Of a DNA stretch of 64,000 bases, positions 56,044-64,000 are shown one piece after another (the first letter of the stretch is position 1; every line of letters starts with the position of its first letter). A program made the translations under genes and the position numbers. The stretch covers positions 1-64,000 of the forward strand of contig NZ_QCYG01000007.1 of the NCBI RefSeq assembly GCF_003072065.1, in the 5' to 3' direction. This DNA is from Thalassorhabdomicrobium marinisediminis. GTDB lineage: Bacteria; Pseudomonadota; Alphaproteobacteria; Rhodobacterales; Rhodobacteraceae. The notes beneath the pieces are model-generated. The model was not told where the DNA came from. It did not search any database and saw only the letters and a program-made list of their open reading frames with translations.

Positions 56044-57513
56044 TTACAGCTTGTAGATCGCGCTGAACTTCTCTTCGAGATAATCCAGCAACGGCGCTTC
56101 GTTGGGCGTGAAGCCGCAGGCGTTCTCAATCAGTTCGCGCGGCGGGACCAACCCGCCATGACGCTGCACCTTCTCTTGCAGCCAGTCGGTCGCGGGCGTC
56201 GTGTTGCCCTGCGCCAGCGCGGCGTCAAGCTCGGGCAGGGCCGCGCGCATCGACTGGTGCAGACAGCCTGCATAGACATTGCCCAGCGTGTAGGTCGCGA
56301 AGTAGCCGAAAAGCCCCACGGACCAATGGACATCCTGCAACACCCCGTGGCTCGGCTTGTCCACGGCAAATCCGAAATCGGCCTCGAACCGTTCGTTCCA
56401 GGCGGCTTCAAGATCCTCTACCTCAAGATCGCGGGCGATGAGCGCCCGCTCCAGATCGAACCGCAAGAGCACATGCAGGTTATACTGCACCTCATCGGCC
56501 TCGGTCCGGATATAGCCGTTCTGCACGCGGTTCACCGTGCCGAAGAAGGTCTCTTCGTCGGCGATGCCGAAATCCCCGAAGGCCTCGCGCATCTGGCCGT
56601 AGAGCCAACCGGTGAAAGCGCGGCTGCGCCCGATCTGGTTCTCGTAGATCCGGCTTTGGCTTTCATGCACGCCCATCGACGCGCCCTGCCCCAGCGGCGT
56701 CAGCAGATAGCGACGGTCGACGTTCTGTTCATAAGCACCGTGTCCAACTTCGTGGATCGTCGAATAGATGCAATTGAACGGGTCCAGTTCGTCGGTGCGG
56801 GTGGTGATGCGCACGTCCAGCCCGGACCCGCTCGAGAACGGATGCACCGCCTTGTCTACCCGCCCCCGCGCCATGTCATAGCCGAAGGTCTTAGCGATCT
56901 GCCGCGCCAGTTTCATTTGCGCGCTTTCGTCGAAAACCCCCTCCAATGCGGGCGGGGCTTCGGTCTCCAGAATGGCCGCGCGCAGTTCGACCAGACGGGG
57001 CCGCAGCGCGCCGAACATCTGCGACAGATCCGCCGCCGTGGCCCCCGGTTCGTAATCGTCCAGCATCGCGTCATAGACGTCGCCGCCCGCCGACAGCGCC
57101 GCCCCCTCTTCGCGTTTGAGGGCCACGACCTCTTGCAGGACCGGCAGGAACGCAGCCACGTCGTCGGCGGCGCGCGCTTCGGCCCAGGCACCCTGCGCCT
57201 CTGAGGTGACGCGCGCGATGGCGCTGGCGAGCTTTGCGGGAACCTTGTTGGCCCGATCGAAGGCGCGGCGGATCTGGCGCAACTGGGCGGCTTCGACCTC
57301 GCCCGAGGCGTTGGCCTCGGCCAGCCAGTCACCCACCCGCGGATCGCTGCGGCGCGCGTGCAGCACCGATTCCATCGCGGCCATTTCCTCGCCCCGCTGG
57401 GGGGCGGCGGCGCGGGGCATCACGGTCTCCTGATCCCAACCCAACCGGCCCGCGACCTGCGCCAGCGCCTCGGTCTCGCGTGCATGCGCCATCAGTTCGT
57501 CATAGGCTGCCAT
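56044..57513 (-). CDS. Carboxypeptidase Taq-type (M32) metallopeptidase
   Basis: 489 aa, the expected M32 length. The zinc motif HEXXH is visible in IYSTIHEVGHGAYEQN, with the downstream Glu in ESQSRIYENQIGRSRAF. The N-terminal helical region opens AQVAGRLGWDQETVMPRAAAPQRGEEMA, typical of the family. Releases amino acids from peptide C-termini. Starts three bases after the ctaA stop, in a ctaA-peptidase-thioesterase gene row. Confidence 0.95.
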   Translation of the reverse strand: MAAYDELMAHARETEALAQVAGRLGWDQETVMPRAAAPQRGEEMAAMESVLHARRSDPRVGDWLAEANASGEVEAAQLRQIRRAFDRANKVPAKLASAIARVTSEAQGAWAEARAADDVAAFLPVLQEVVALKREEGAALSAGGDVYDAMLDDYEPGATAADLSQMFGALRPRLVELRAAILETEAPPALEGVFDESAQMKLARQIAKTFGYDMARGRVDKAVHPFSSGSGLDVRITTRTDELDPFNCIYSTIHEVGHGAYEQNVDRRYLLTPLGQGASMGVHESQSRIYENQIGRSRAFTGWLYGQMREAFGDFGIADEETFFGTVNRVQNGYIRTEADEVQYNLHVLLRFDLERALIARDLEVEDLEAAWNERFEADFGFAVDKPSHGVLQDVHWSVGLFGYFATYTLGNVYAGCLHQSMRAALPELDAALAQGNTTPATDWLQEKVQRHGGLVPPRELIENACGFTPNEAPLLDYLEEKFSAIYKL

Positions 57514-57516
57514 GTC

Positions 57517-58656
57517 TCAGGTCCCCCGGATGCTTTGTGGAAGTGGATAGCGCGCCAGATAGCGCGCCCGCAGGATCGCCACCCAAAGCACGACCGCGGT
57601 GAACTGGTGCAGGATCGCGATATGGGCCGGCGCGGAATAAAGCGCCGTGACGATGCCGATCACCATCTGCAGTGCCATCAGCGCCAGCACGACGTTGAAG
57701 CCGAACCGCGTTTTCACATGGGGCGAGCGGCGCCCGCGCAGCCAGACGACCACGGTGAAGATCGACAGAAGATAGCCGGACATGCGGTGGATGAACTGCA
57801 CCAGTCCGTCATCTTCAAAGAAGTTGCGCCACAGCGGTTCAAGCTGGAACGGGTCCGGCGGAAAGAACCCGTCGCCCATCAGCGGCCAGGTCGGAAAGGC
57901 CCGGCCCGCATCGATCCCGGCGACAAGTGCGCCGAGAAGGATTTGCAGAAAGGCGAAATGCATCAGGCCCGTGGACATAGAGAACAGCTTGTGCTCGCCG
58001 CTGCGCCGCGCCTGCATCAGGTCCGCCTCGCGCCGGCCCAGCAAGAACACATACCAGGCGATGAACCCCAGGATCACGAAGGCCAGCCCCAGATGGGTCG
58101 CCAACCGGTAAGAGGCCACGTCGAGCATCCCGTCGCGCAACCCCGAGGAGACCATCCACCAGCCGATCACCCCCTGCAGCCCGCCAAGCGCGCCCAGCCA
58201 CAACAGCCGCCCCGTCCATCCGGCGGGAATCTGTTTGCGCAGGGCGAAATAGGCAAAGCCCAAAGCCCAGACGAGGCCGATGACGCGGCCCAACTGCCGG
58301 TGCCCCCATTCCCACCAATAGATCACCTTGAACTCCGACAGGCTCATGCCCGCGTTCTGCTGGGTGTATTCGGGGATCTGCTTGTAGGCCTCGAACTCTG
58401 CAGCCCAGGCGTCATCCGTCATCGGCGGGACCGAACCGGACAGGGGCGCCCATTCGGTGATCGACAGGCCGGAATCGGTCAGCCGGGTCAGCCCGCCCAC
58501 GGTGATCATCACCACCACCAGAACAAACAGGATCATCAGCCAGACGCGGATCGCCCCGCGTGCGCCGCGCCCCCGCCCGTCGATGCCGCCCGGGGCGGCC
58601 ACGGGCTTTTGCACGTCATCGACCTCTTCGAAAATACTGCGTGGCTTCGTTGCCAT
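57517..58656 (-). CDS. ctaA: Heme A synthase (CtaA/Cox15)
   Basis: Converts heme O to heme A for cytochrome aa3 oxidases; 379 aa from the ATG preceded by GAGGTG. About eight membrane spans. Typical blocks include VGGLTRLTDSGLSITEWAPLSGSVPPM, FKVIYWWEWGHRQLGRVIGLVWALGF (conserved His), LATHLGLAFVILGFIAWY and FIHRMSGYLLSI with further heme-ligand histidines. This is the longer alphaproteobacterial type. Confidence 0.95.
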   Translation of the reverse strand: MATKPRSIFEEVDDVQKPVAAPGGIDGRGRGARGAIRVWLMILFVLVVVMITVGGLTRLTDSGLSITEWAPLSGSVPPMTDDAWAAEFEAYKQIPEYTQQNAGMSLSEFKVIYWWEWGHRQLGRVIGLVWALGFAYFALRKQIPAGWTGRLLWLGALGGLQGVIGWWMVSSGLRDGMLDVASYRLATHLGLAFVILGFIAWYVFLLGRREADLMQARRSGEHKLFSMSTGLMHFAFLQILLGALVAGIDAGRAFPTWPLMGDGFFPPDPFQLEPLWRNFFEDDGLVQFIHRMSGYLLSIFTVVVWLRGRRSPHVKTRFGFNVVLALMALQMVIGIVTALYSAPAHIAILHQFTAVVLWVAILRARYLARYPLPQSIRGT

Positions 58657-58746
58657 GTCACACCTCAATCGCTGGTTCGCGCAAACCTATGCCGCGCCCT
58701 GTGTCTGGGCAAGCCGCAGCGCCAATGCGCCGCAGCCCGCCTTTAT

Positions 58747-58811
58747 CTTTGCTTTGCAAATATCCCGGGGGGGCCGGCGCCCGTGGCGCCGCGGGGGGCT
58801 GGCCCCCCGTC
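58747..58811 (-). repeat. Rhodobacterales-type intergenic palindromic element, copy 2
   Basis: Read on the minus strand: a GGGGGG-CCAG-CCCCCC hairpin, a GGCGCC-ACG-GGCGCC hairpin, a C-run and the tail GGGATATTTGCAAAGCAAAG. It has the same order of parts as the copy at 23859-23924 (hairpin, spacer, C-run, TATTTG tail). It lies between trmJ and ctaA. Confidence 0.6.
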
Positions 58812-58841
58812 CCGGCCCGAAACACCGCCCTTACCTTCGCG

Positions 58842-59615
58842 TCATCCTCGCGTTTTCCCCCGCAACAACTGCCGCAAGGCCCCGTGCAACATCTGCACAT
58901 CCGCCCGCGTCATGGGCATCCGGCTCCACAGGTTGCGCAGGTTCACCTTCATGTTCTCGGCCTTGTGCTCGGGATAGAAGAACCCCGCCTCCTCGAGCCG
59001 GTCCTCGTAATGGCGGGCCAGGGCCTCAATGTCGCGCTGGTCTGCGGTTTCAACGGTCTGGCCCTGCACGACCACCTCGGGCACGTCTTGCTGGGTGCGC
59101 CGCCATTCATATCCCGCGAGCAACACGCATTGCGCGAGGTTGAGCGACGGGAACGCCGGATTGACCGGCACGGTGATGATCGCATTGGCATGGGCGATGT
59201 CGGCGTTCTCCATGCCTGAGCGTTCCGGCCCGAACATCACGGCGACCTTCTCGCCCCGCGCGATCCGGGCCGCGGCATCGCGCATCGCGGCCTCGGGCGA
59301 GAACACCGGCTTGGTCAGCTCGCGCGGGCGGGCGGTGGCGGCATAGACATAGGTCCGATCGGCAATGCCCCCCGCCACATCCTCGGCCACCTCGGCCTCA
59401 TCCAGCAGCCGGCCCGCGCCGCTGGCCATGGCGTCGGCTGCCGGATTGGGCCAGCCGTCCCGCGGGGCGACGATGCGCATCCGGTCCAGCCCGAAATTCC
59501 ACATCGCCCGCGCCGCCGCGCCGATATTCTCGCCCATCTGGGGGCGGATCAGGACAAAGACGGGCTGGGGCGTGTCGGTGGGCATGGTTGTGCTCTGCGT
59601 GGGGTCATGGGACAT
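58842..59615 (-). CDS. trmJ: tRNA (cytidine/uridine-2'-O-)-methyltransferase TrmJ
   Basis: SPOUT methyltransferase modifying the ribose at position 32 of tRNA, 257 aa. Blocks are FVLIRPQMGENIGAAARAMWNFGL, KVAVMFGPERSGMENADIAHANAIITVPVNPAFPSLNLAQCVLLAGYEW and the C-terminal helical extension. An internal ATG (59585) just before PTDTPQPVFVLI is another possible start. Divergent from thiE by 86 bases. Confidence 0.93.
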   Translation of the reverse strand: MSHDPTQSTTMPTDTPQPVFVLIRPQMGENIGAAARAMWNFGLDRMRIVAPRDGWPNPAADAMASGAGRLLDEAEVAEDVAGGIADRTYVYAATARPRELTKPVFSPEAAMRDAAARIARGEKVAVMFGPERSGMENADIAHANAIITVPVNPAFPSLNLAQCVLLAGYEWRRTQQDVPEVVVQGQTVETADQRDIEALARHYEDRLEEAGFFYPEHKAENMKVNLRNLWSRMPMTRADVQMLHGALRQLLRGKTRG

Positions 59616-59701
59616 TGCGAAATCTGGGCGTGGCGTAGCTCACCCCTATTCAATACGCAATGCGACCGTTATAGCGTCCGCAATCAATAAAGGCCGCACA
59701 A

Positions 59702-60346
59702 ATGACCGAGACCCCCGACCAGCCGCAACTCTATCTCATCACGCCATCCGACTTCGAGCTGTCGAGCTTTCCGGACAAGCTTGCCGCCTGTCTGGATGCC
59801 GAGGATGTCGCCTGCGTGCGGCTCAGCCTTGCCACCTCGGACGAGGATCGCCTCTCACGCGCCGCCGACGCCCTGCGCGAGGTGACGCATGTGCGTGACG
59901 TGGCGCTGGTGATCGAAAGCCATATGCTCATGGTGGAGCGTTTGGGGCTGGACGGGGTGCATCTCACCGACGGCGCGCGCTCGGTGCGCAAGGCGCGCAA
60001 GGATCTGGGCGACGACGCCATCGTCGGCGCGTTCTGCGGCACCTCGCGCCATGACGGCATGACCGCCGGAGAGTTGGGCGCGGATTACATCAGTTTCGGC
60101 CCCGTGGGACAGACCCCGCTCGGCGATGGCAGTCAGGCGGAACAGGACCTGTTCGAATGGTGGTCGATGATGATCGAGGTGCCCGTCGTGGCCGAGGGCG
60201 CGCTGTCGGACACGCTGATCCGCTCCATCGCGCCGCACACGGATTTCTTCGGCATCGGTGACGAGATCTGGAAGTCCGAGGACCCCGCCGCGACCCTACG
60301 CGCCCTCGTGGCCGAGATGGGCCGCGTGGCCCCGCCGCACAGTTGA
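59702..60346 (+). CDS. thiE: Thiamine-phosphate synthase ThiE
   Basis: 214-aa TIM-barrel protein of the TenI/ThiE family that joins HMP-PP and thiazole phosphate. Visible are LYLITPSDFEL, VALVIESHMLMVERLGLDGVHLTDG, and VGAFCGTSRHDGMTAGELGADYISFGPVGQTP. The usual diphosphate-binding QSxR block appears altered (FEWWSMMIEVPVVAEGALSD), so TenI-like function is an alternative. Its last 51 bases overlap the convergent olsA gene. Confidence 0.8.
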   Translation: MTETPDQPQLYLITPSDFELSSFPDKLAACLDAEDVACVRLSLATSDEDRLSRAADALREVTHVRDVALVIESHMLMVERLGLDGVHLTDGARSVRKARKDLGDDAIVGAFCGTSRHDGMTAGELGADYISFGPVGQTPLGDGSQAEQDLFEWWSMMIEVPVVAEGALSDTLIRSIAPHTDFFGIGDEIWKSEDPAATLRALVAEMGRVAPPHS

Positions 60347-61129
60347 TTCCAGCGCGGCGGCAAGGGCCTTGCGGTCGGCAAAGTCCGCCACCCGCACCGG
60401 CGCGTGATAGACCACGGTGACACGGCCCTGCGGCGCCTGCGCTAGCGTGGCCAGAAGATGGGTGCCGAAGTCCATATCGCCCCACCAGCCATAGTGCCGC
60501 GGGTCCGCCCCCTTGGGCGCGTGATAGACCAGCGTCACCGGCTGGATCGACAAGTGCGCGCGCAAGGCCGGATCGAAGAAGGCCGCGAACAGGGTGGGTT
60601 TGAACGGCAGCACCTGCAACCCGTCGGTCGAGGTGCCTTCGGGGAAGAACAAAAGCTTGTGTCCAAGGCTCAGACGGTTGCGGAAGGTCTCGATCTGCTG
60701 CGCGGCCGCGCGTCGATCTCGGGCGATGAACACCGTGCCCGTGGCCCGTGCCAGCCAGCCGATCCCCGGCCAGCGCGCCACCTCGGCCTTGGAGACGAAA
60801 TAGATCCGTTTCGCGGCGTTGAGCGCGAAGATATCCAGCCATGAGACGTGATTCGACACCACCGCCCCCGCACCCGCCAAGGGCGTTCCGATCCGCCGAT
60901 AGCCGATCCCCAGCAGCACAAAGGCGCTCCGACAGACGAACTGGGTGATGAAGGGGGTCACCGGCCGACCTGCGCCGCAAAGGGGCCGTTCAATGAGCCG
61001 CACCAAAAGCAGAAGCGCCAGTCCGCCGAAGGTCAACAGACCCACCGCCAGCCCGCGATAGATCACGCGCAGCCAGCCTGCGGCGGTGATCCGGTGGGAC
61101 GGCGGCAGATCGGCCGACTGCCACGTCAT
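60296..61129 (-). CDS. olsA: 1-acyl-glycerol-3-phosphate acyltransferase, OlsA-type
   Basis: 277 aa from the ATG overlapping the olsB stop (ATGA). One or two N-terminal membrane spans (LAVGLLTFGGLALLLLVRL, then FVCRSAFVLLGIGY) precede the PlsC domain. That domain has the catalytic NHVSWLDIF (H-x4-D), FIARDRRAA and FFPEGTSTDG. Next to the OlsB-type gene it most likely esterifies lyso-ornithine lipid. A longer in-frame reading exists but only runs through olsB. Confidence 0.92.
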   Translation of the reverse strand: MTWQSADLPPSHRITAAGWLRVIYRGLAVGLLTFGGLALLLLVRLIERPLCGAGRPVTPFITQFVCRSAFVLLGIGYRRIGTPLAGAGAVVSNHVSWLDIFALNAAKRIYFVSKAEVARWPGIGWLARATGTVFIARDRRAAAQQIETFRNRLSLGHKLLFFPEGTSTDGLQVLPFKPTLFAAFFDPALRAHLSIQPVTLVYHAPKGADPRHYGWWGDMDFGTHLLATLAQAPQGRVTVVYHAPVRVADFADRKALAAALESTVRRGHAAHLGHEGA

Positions 61130-61923
61130 CGCCCGCCCCCGTAGATCGCCTTTTGCCGCGGATTCATCCGCGTCACGTCCAGAATCAGGCACACGTCCGT
61201 CGTGTTGAACCGGTGGTCGACAAAGGCCCCGTCGCCCACGCCGCCACCCAGCCGCAGATAGGCCTTGATCAGCGCCGGCATCTGCCGCATCGCCGCGACC
61301 CGGTCGATCTCTGAAGTCAACGCCATGGGTTGATAGGATTTCGAGCGCACCCGCAGCGCCTCGGGGGCCAGATGGTCGCGGGCGAGCACGGACAACGGCT
61401 GTGCCAAAGCCTGCGGATCGGTGCCGTGAAAGCTCGCCACGCCGAACAACACCTCGACCCCGCGCGTCTGCACCAGCTGCGCCAGCCCTTGCCACAGATG
61501 CAGCATGGCCGCGCCGCCGCGATAGGCCGGATGCAAGCAAGAGCGCCCGAGCTCCAGCAACGACCGGCCCGACCCCTCAAGCGGCGCGAGGTCATATTCG
61601 TCCGCACAGTAGAACTGCCCCGCCGCCTGCGCCGCGCGGCGATCCATCAGGCGATAGACGCCGACAACCTGATCCCCGAGGGAGCGGGCGCGATCGAACA
61701 AAAGAAGATGATCCGCATGGGCGTCGAACCGGTCCCGCTCCAGCCGCGCGCGGTGATCGACAAGCGGACCGTCTGCGCCCAGCTCTTGCACGAAAACCGC
61801 GTAGCGCAGACGCTGGGCCGCGCGCAGATCGTCGCCGTCACGGGCCAAACGCACGTAGAAATCGGGCGCCGCACCGGTCACGACCATCCCCCGAAAGGGT
61901 TGCCAGACAAATCCGTGCTCCAT
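61126..61923 (-). CDS. olsB: L-ornithine N-alpha-acyltransferase OlsB-type (GNAT)
   Basis: Transfers a 3-hydroxyacyl chain from ACP to ornithine, the first step of ornithine-lipid synthesis; 265 aa. Family blocks are AQRLRYAVFVQELGADG, VVGVYRLMDRRAAQAAGQFYCADEYDLAPLEG, LELGRSCLHPAYRGGAAMLHLWQGLAQLV and LGGGVGDGAFVDHRFNTTDVCLILD. Its stop overlaps olsA, giving the olsBA operon typical of Rhodobacterales. Confidence 0.92.
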   Translation of the reverse strand: MEHGFVWQPFRGMVVTGAAPDFYVRLARDGDDLRAAQRLRYAVFVQELGADGPLVDHRARLERDRFDAHADHLLLFDRARSLGDQVVGVYRLMDRRAAQAAGQFYCADEYDLAPLEGSGRSLLELGRSCLHPAYRGGAAMLHLWQGLAQLVQTRGVEVLFGVASFHGTDPQALAQPLSVLARDHLAPEALRVRSKSYQPMALTSEIDRVAAMRQMPALIKAYLRLGGGVGDGAFVDHRFNTTDVCLILDVTRMNPRQKAIYGGGR

Positions 61924-61941
61924 ACACTCATAGGACGAACG

Positions 61942-62124
61942 TCACCCAAACGAAACAACCTGCAAGGTAATCGCTGCCGCATCAATCACAACCTTCCCCG
62001 TGTTCTGAAAGTTTACCGTCACCTTTCCGGCGACCGACGATTGCACCTGCCCCTTGCCCCAATCGGGTCGGTCCGGATGCTCGACGATCATGCCGGGTTC
62101 GTAAAGCGATTGTCCTGCCATCAT
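61942..62124 (-). CDS. DUF3553-family small protein
   Basis: 60-aa protein not apparent as a separate reading because the frame stays open upstream through the antisense of chpT. The start is one of two adjacent ATG codons (62124 or 62121). LYEPGMIVEHPDRPDWGKGQVQSSVAGKVTVNFQNTGKVVID matches the short DUF3553 domain, an SH3-like barrel related to the CarD/UvrD-tail type. Alone it has no enzymatic motif. Its start is only 15 bases from the divergent chpT start. Confidence 0.85.
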   Translation of the reverse strand: MMAGQSLYEPGMIVEHPDRPDWGKGQVQSSVAGKVTVNFQNTGKVVIDAAAITLQVVSFG

Positions 62125-62128
62125 TTTC

Positions 62129-62142
62129 GGAGGTCCCCCTTG
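62129..62142 (+). promoter_or_regulatory. Strong ribosome site deciding a TTG start of chpT
   Basis: GGAGGT (62129-62134) is followed after five C residues by TTG (62140). No ATG or GTG lies at a suitable distance, and an ATG at 62077 would start inside the DUF3553 gene. Confidence 0.75.
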
Positions 62143-62723
62143 ACCAATCTGCACGCGCTTGTCGGCTCCCGCATCTGTCACGACCTCATTAACCCATTGG
62201 GCGCGATCGGCAACGGGATTGAGCTTCTTGGCCTGACCGGAGTGGGCGCCGGTCCGGAATTCCAACTGGTCGAGGACAGCGTCGCCAATGCGACCGCGAA
62301 GCTCAAGCTTTTGCGGCTGGCCTTCGGCGCGGCGTCGCGCGAACAGGTCTGCAGTCGCATTGAAATTCTTTCGATCCTTGATGCCGTCGCGCACGGCGGG
62401 CGGTTGCGCTATAGCTGGCACGTCTCGGGCGATGTGGCGCGGCTGGATGCCCGCGTGGCACTGCTGGCCGCGATGTGCGTGGAAAGTGCGCTGCCCATGG
62501 GCGGTGAGATCGACCTGCGCAAGAGCGGCGAGCATTGGGAGGTGCAGACGCAGAACGACCGGCTGACGCTGGACCCGAACCTTTGGGGGCCGCTGGGCCG
62601 CAACGCCTGCCCCGACGACCTCTCGGCGGCGCAGGTGCATTTCGGTCTGCTGGCGCCGATGGCCGAGGAAGCGGGCCGAAAGCCGCAGGTCAGCCACGGC
62701 GCGAATTGGGTCAAGATCGCCTT

Positions 62724-62727
<4 letters not shown>
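62140..62727 (+). CDS. chpT: Histidine phosphotransferase ChpT
   Basis: 195 aa from a TTG start. The DHp-like helix carries the phosphorylated His14 in [23 protein letters not shown], and a pseudo-HATPase domain follows ([34 protein letters not shown]) without ATP-binding boxes. In Alphaproteobacteria ChpT passes phosphate from CckA to CtrA and CpdR, linking to cell cycle and, in roseobacters, motility and gene-transfer agents. The stop overlaps the convergent proA by four bases. Confidence 0.88.
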
Positions 62728-63973
<1,246 letters not shown>

Positions 63974-63974
<1 letters not shown>

Positions 63975-64000
63975 CAAATCACCATATCGTCGCGATGGAT
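63974..64000 (-). CDS. proB: Glutamate 5-kinase, last codons only (partial)
   Basis: The minus strand reads IHRDDMVI-stop up to the window edge. Glutamate 5-kinase proteins commonly end in HRDD plus hydrophobics, and the TGA overlaps the proA ATG as in proBA operons. Only the C-terminal eight codons are in the window. Confidence 0.7.

Overview
The window is a gene-dense, GC-rich chromosomal segment from an alphaproteobacterium, almost certainly of the Rhodobacterales (Roseobacter/Rhodobacter group). Several features point there: the dusB-ntrB-ntrC-ntrY-ntrX-trkA-trkH-hfq-hflX gene order, an NtrC lacking the sigma-54 contact loop, a ChpT phosphotransferase, the olsBA ornithine-lipid pair, a fused ispDF, small Rhodobacterales-type proteins (DUF6456-, DUF6477- and DUF3553-like), and GC-rich intergenic palindromes ending in a TATTTG core. 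No rRNA, tRNA, CRISPR, transposase, integrase or phage gene was seen, and no gene-free stretch exceeds about 275 bases. It looks like core chromosome with few signs of recent transfer.

Layout. 0.1-4.9 kb: a complete branched-chain amino-acid-type ABC transporter (livG-F-H-M-binding protein, minus strand). 5.2-12.3 kb: a polyamine module, with an FAD amine oxidase and a class III aminotransferase (minus) diverging from a PotFGHI-type uptake system (plus). 12.3-15.5 kb: yicC, gmk, a gamma carbonic anhydrase-like protein and a trans-sulfuration-family PLP enzyme (minus). 15.8-21.2 kb: a PAS protein, class II DAHP synthase, a GlxA/AraC regulator, a small membrane protein, an outer-membrane barrel and a beta-hydroxyacid dehydrogenase. 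21.4-23.8 kb: a penicillin-acylase-family Ntn hydrolase. 24.0-35.8 kb: the nitrogen/potassium/RNA-chaperone locus, a long minus-strand gene train. 35.9-38.0 kb: ispDF, pgpA and cinA in a start/stop-overlapping operon. 38.1-41.6 kb: a COQ10/RatA-like protein, a phosphoribosyltransferase, two c-type cytochromes and lipA. 41.7-43.3 kb: a divergent DUF6456/DUF6477-like pair whose intergenic region carries two perfect DnaA-box sequences and a 20-bp direct repeat. 43.3-47.9 kb: an MttB-family methyltransferase, a DUF892 ferritin-like protein, guaA and a YdcF-like protein. 48.1-54.3 kb: a FadL-like porin of unusually low GC, a P-loop protein, metA, an alpha/beta hydrolase, ppk2, a TetR regulator and a PagL-like lipid A deacylase. 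54.4-59.6 kb: rpsI, rplM, a thioesterase, an M32 carboxypeptidase, ctaA and trmJ. 59.7-64.0 kb: thiE, olsA, olsB, a DUF3553 protein, chpT, proA and the last codons of proB.

How the parts fit. Two periplasmic-binding-protein transporters feed amino acids and polyamines into the cell, and the amine oxidase and aminotransferase beside the second would catabolise the imported polyamine. The two Ntr sensor/regulator pairs with Hfq and TrkAH form a nutrient and ion control block. OlsBA, PagL and PgpA concern membrane lipids, and CtaA plus the cytochromes serve respiration.

I did not find a clearly new multi-gene system. The most promising leads are the DnaA-box/direct-repeat region, the Hfq with Ser in place of the pore histidine, the extra membrane hairpin predicted in PotH, a terminator 3' flank shared by four unrelated operons, and the 15-bp divergent start region of DUF3553/chpT.
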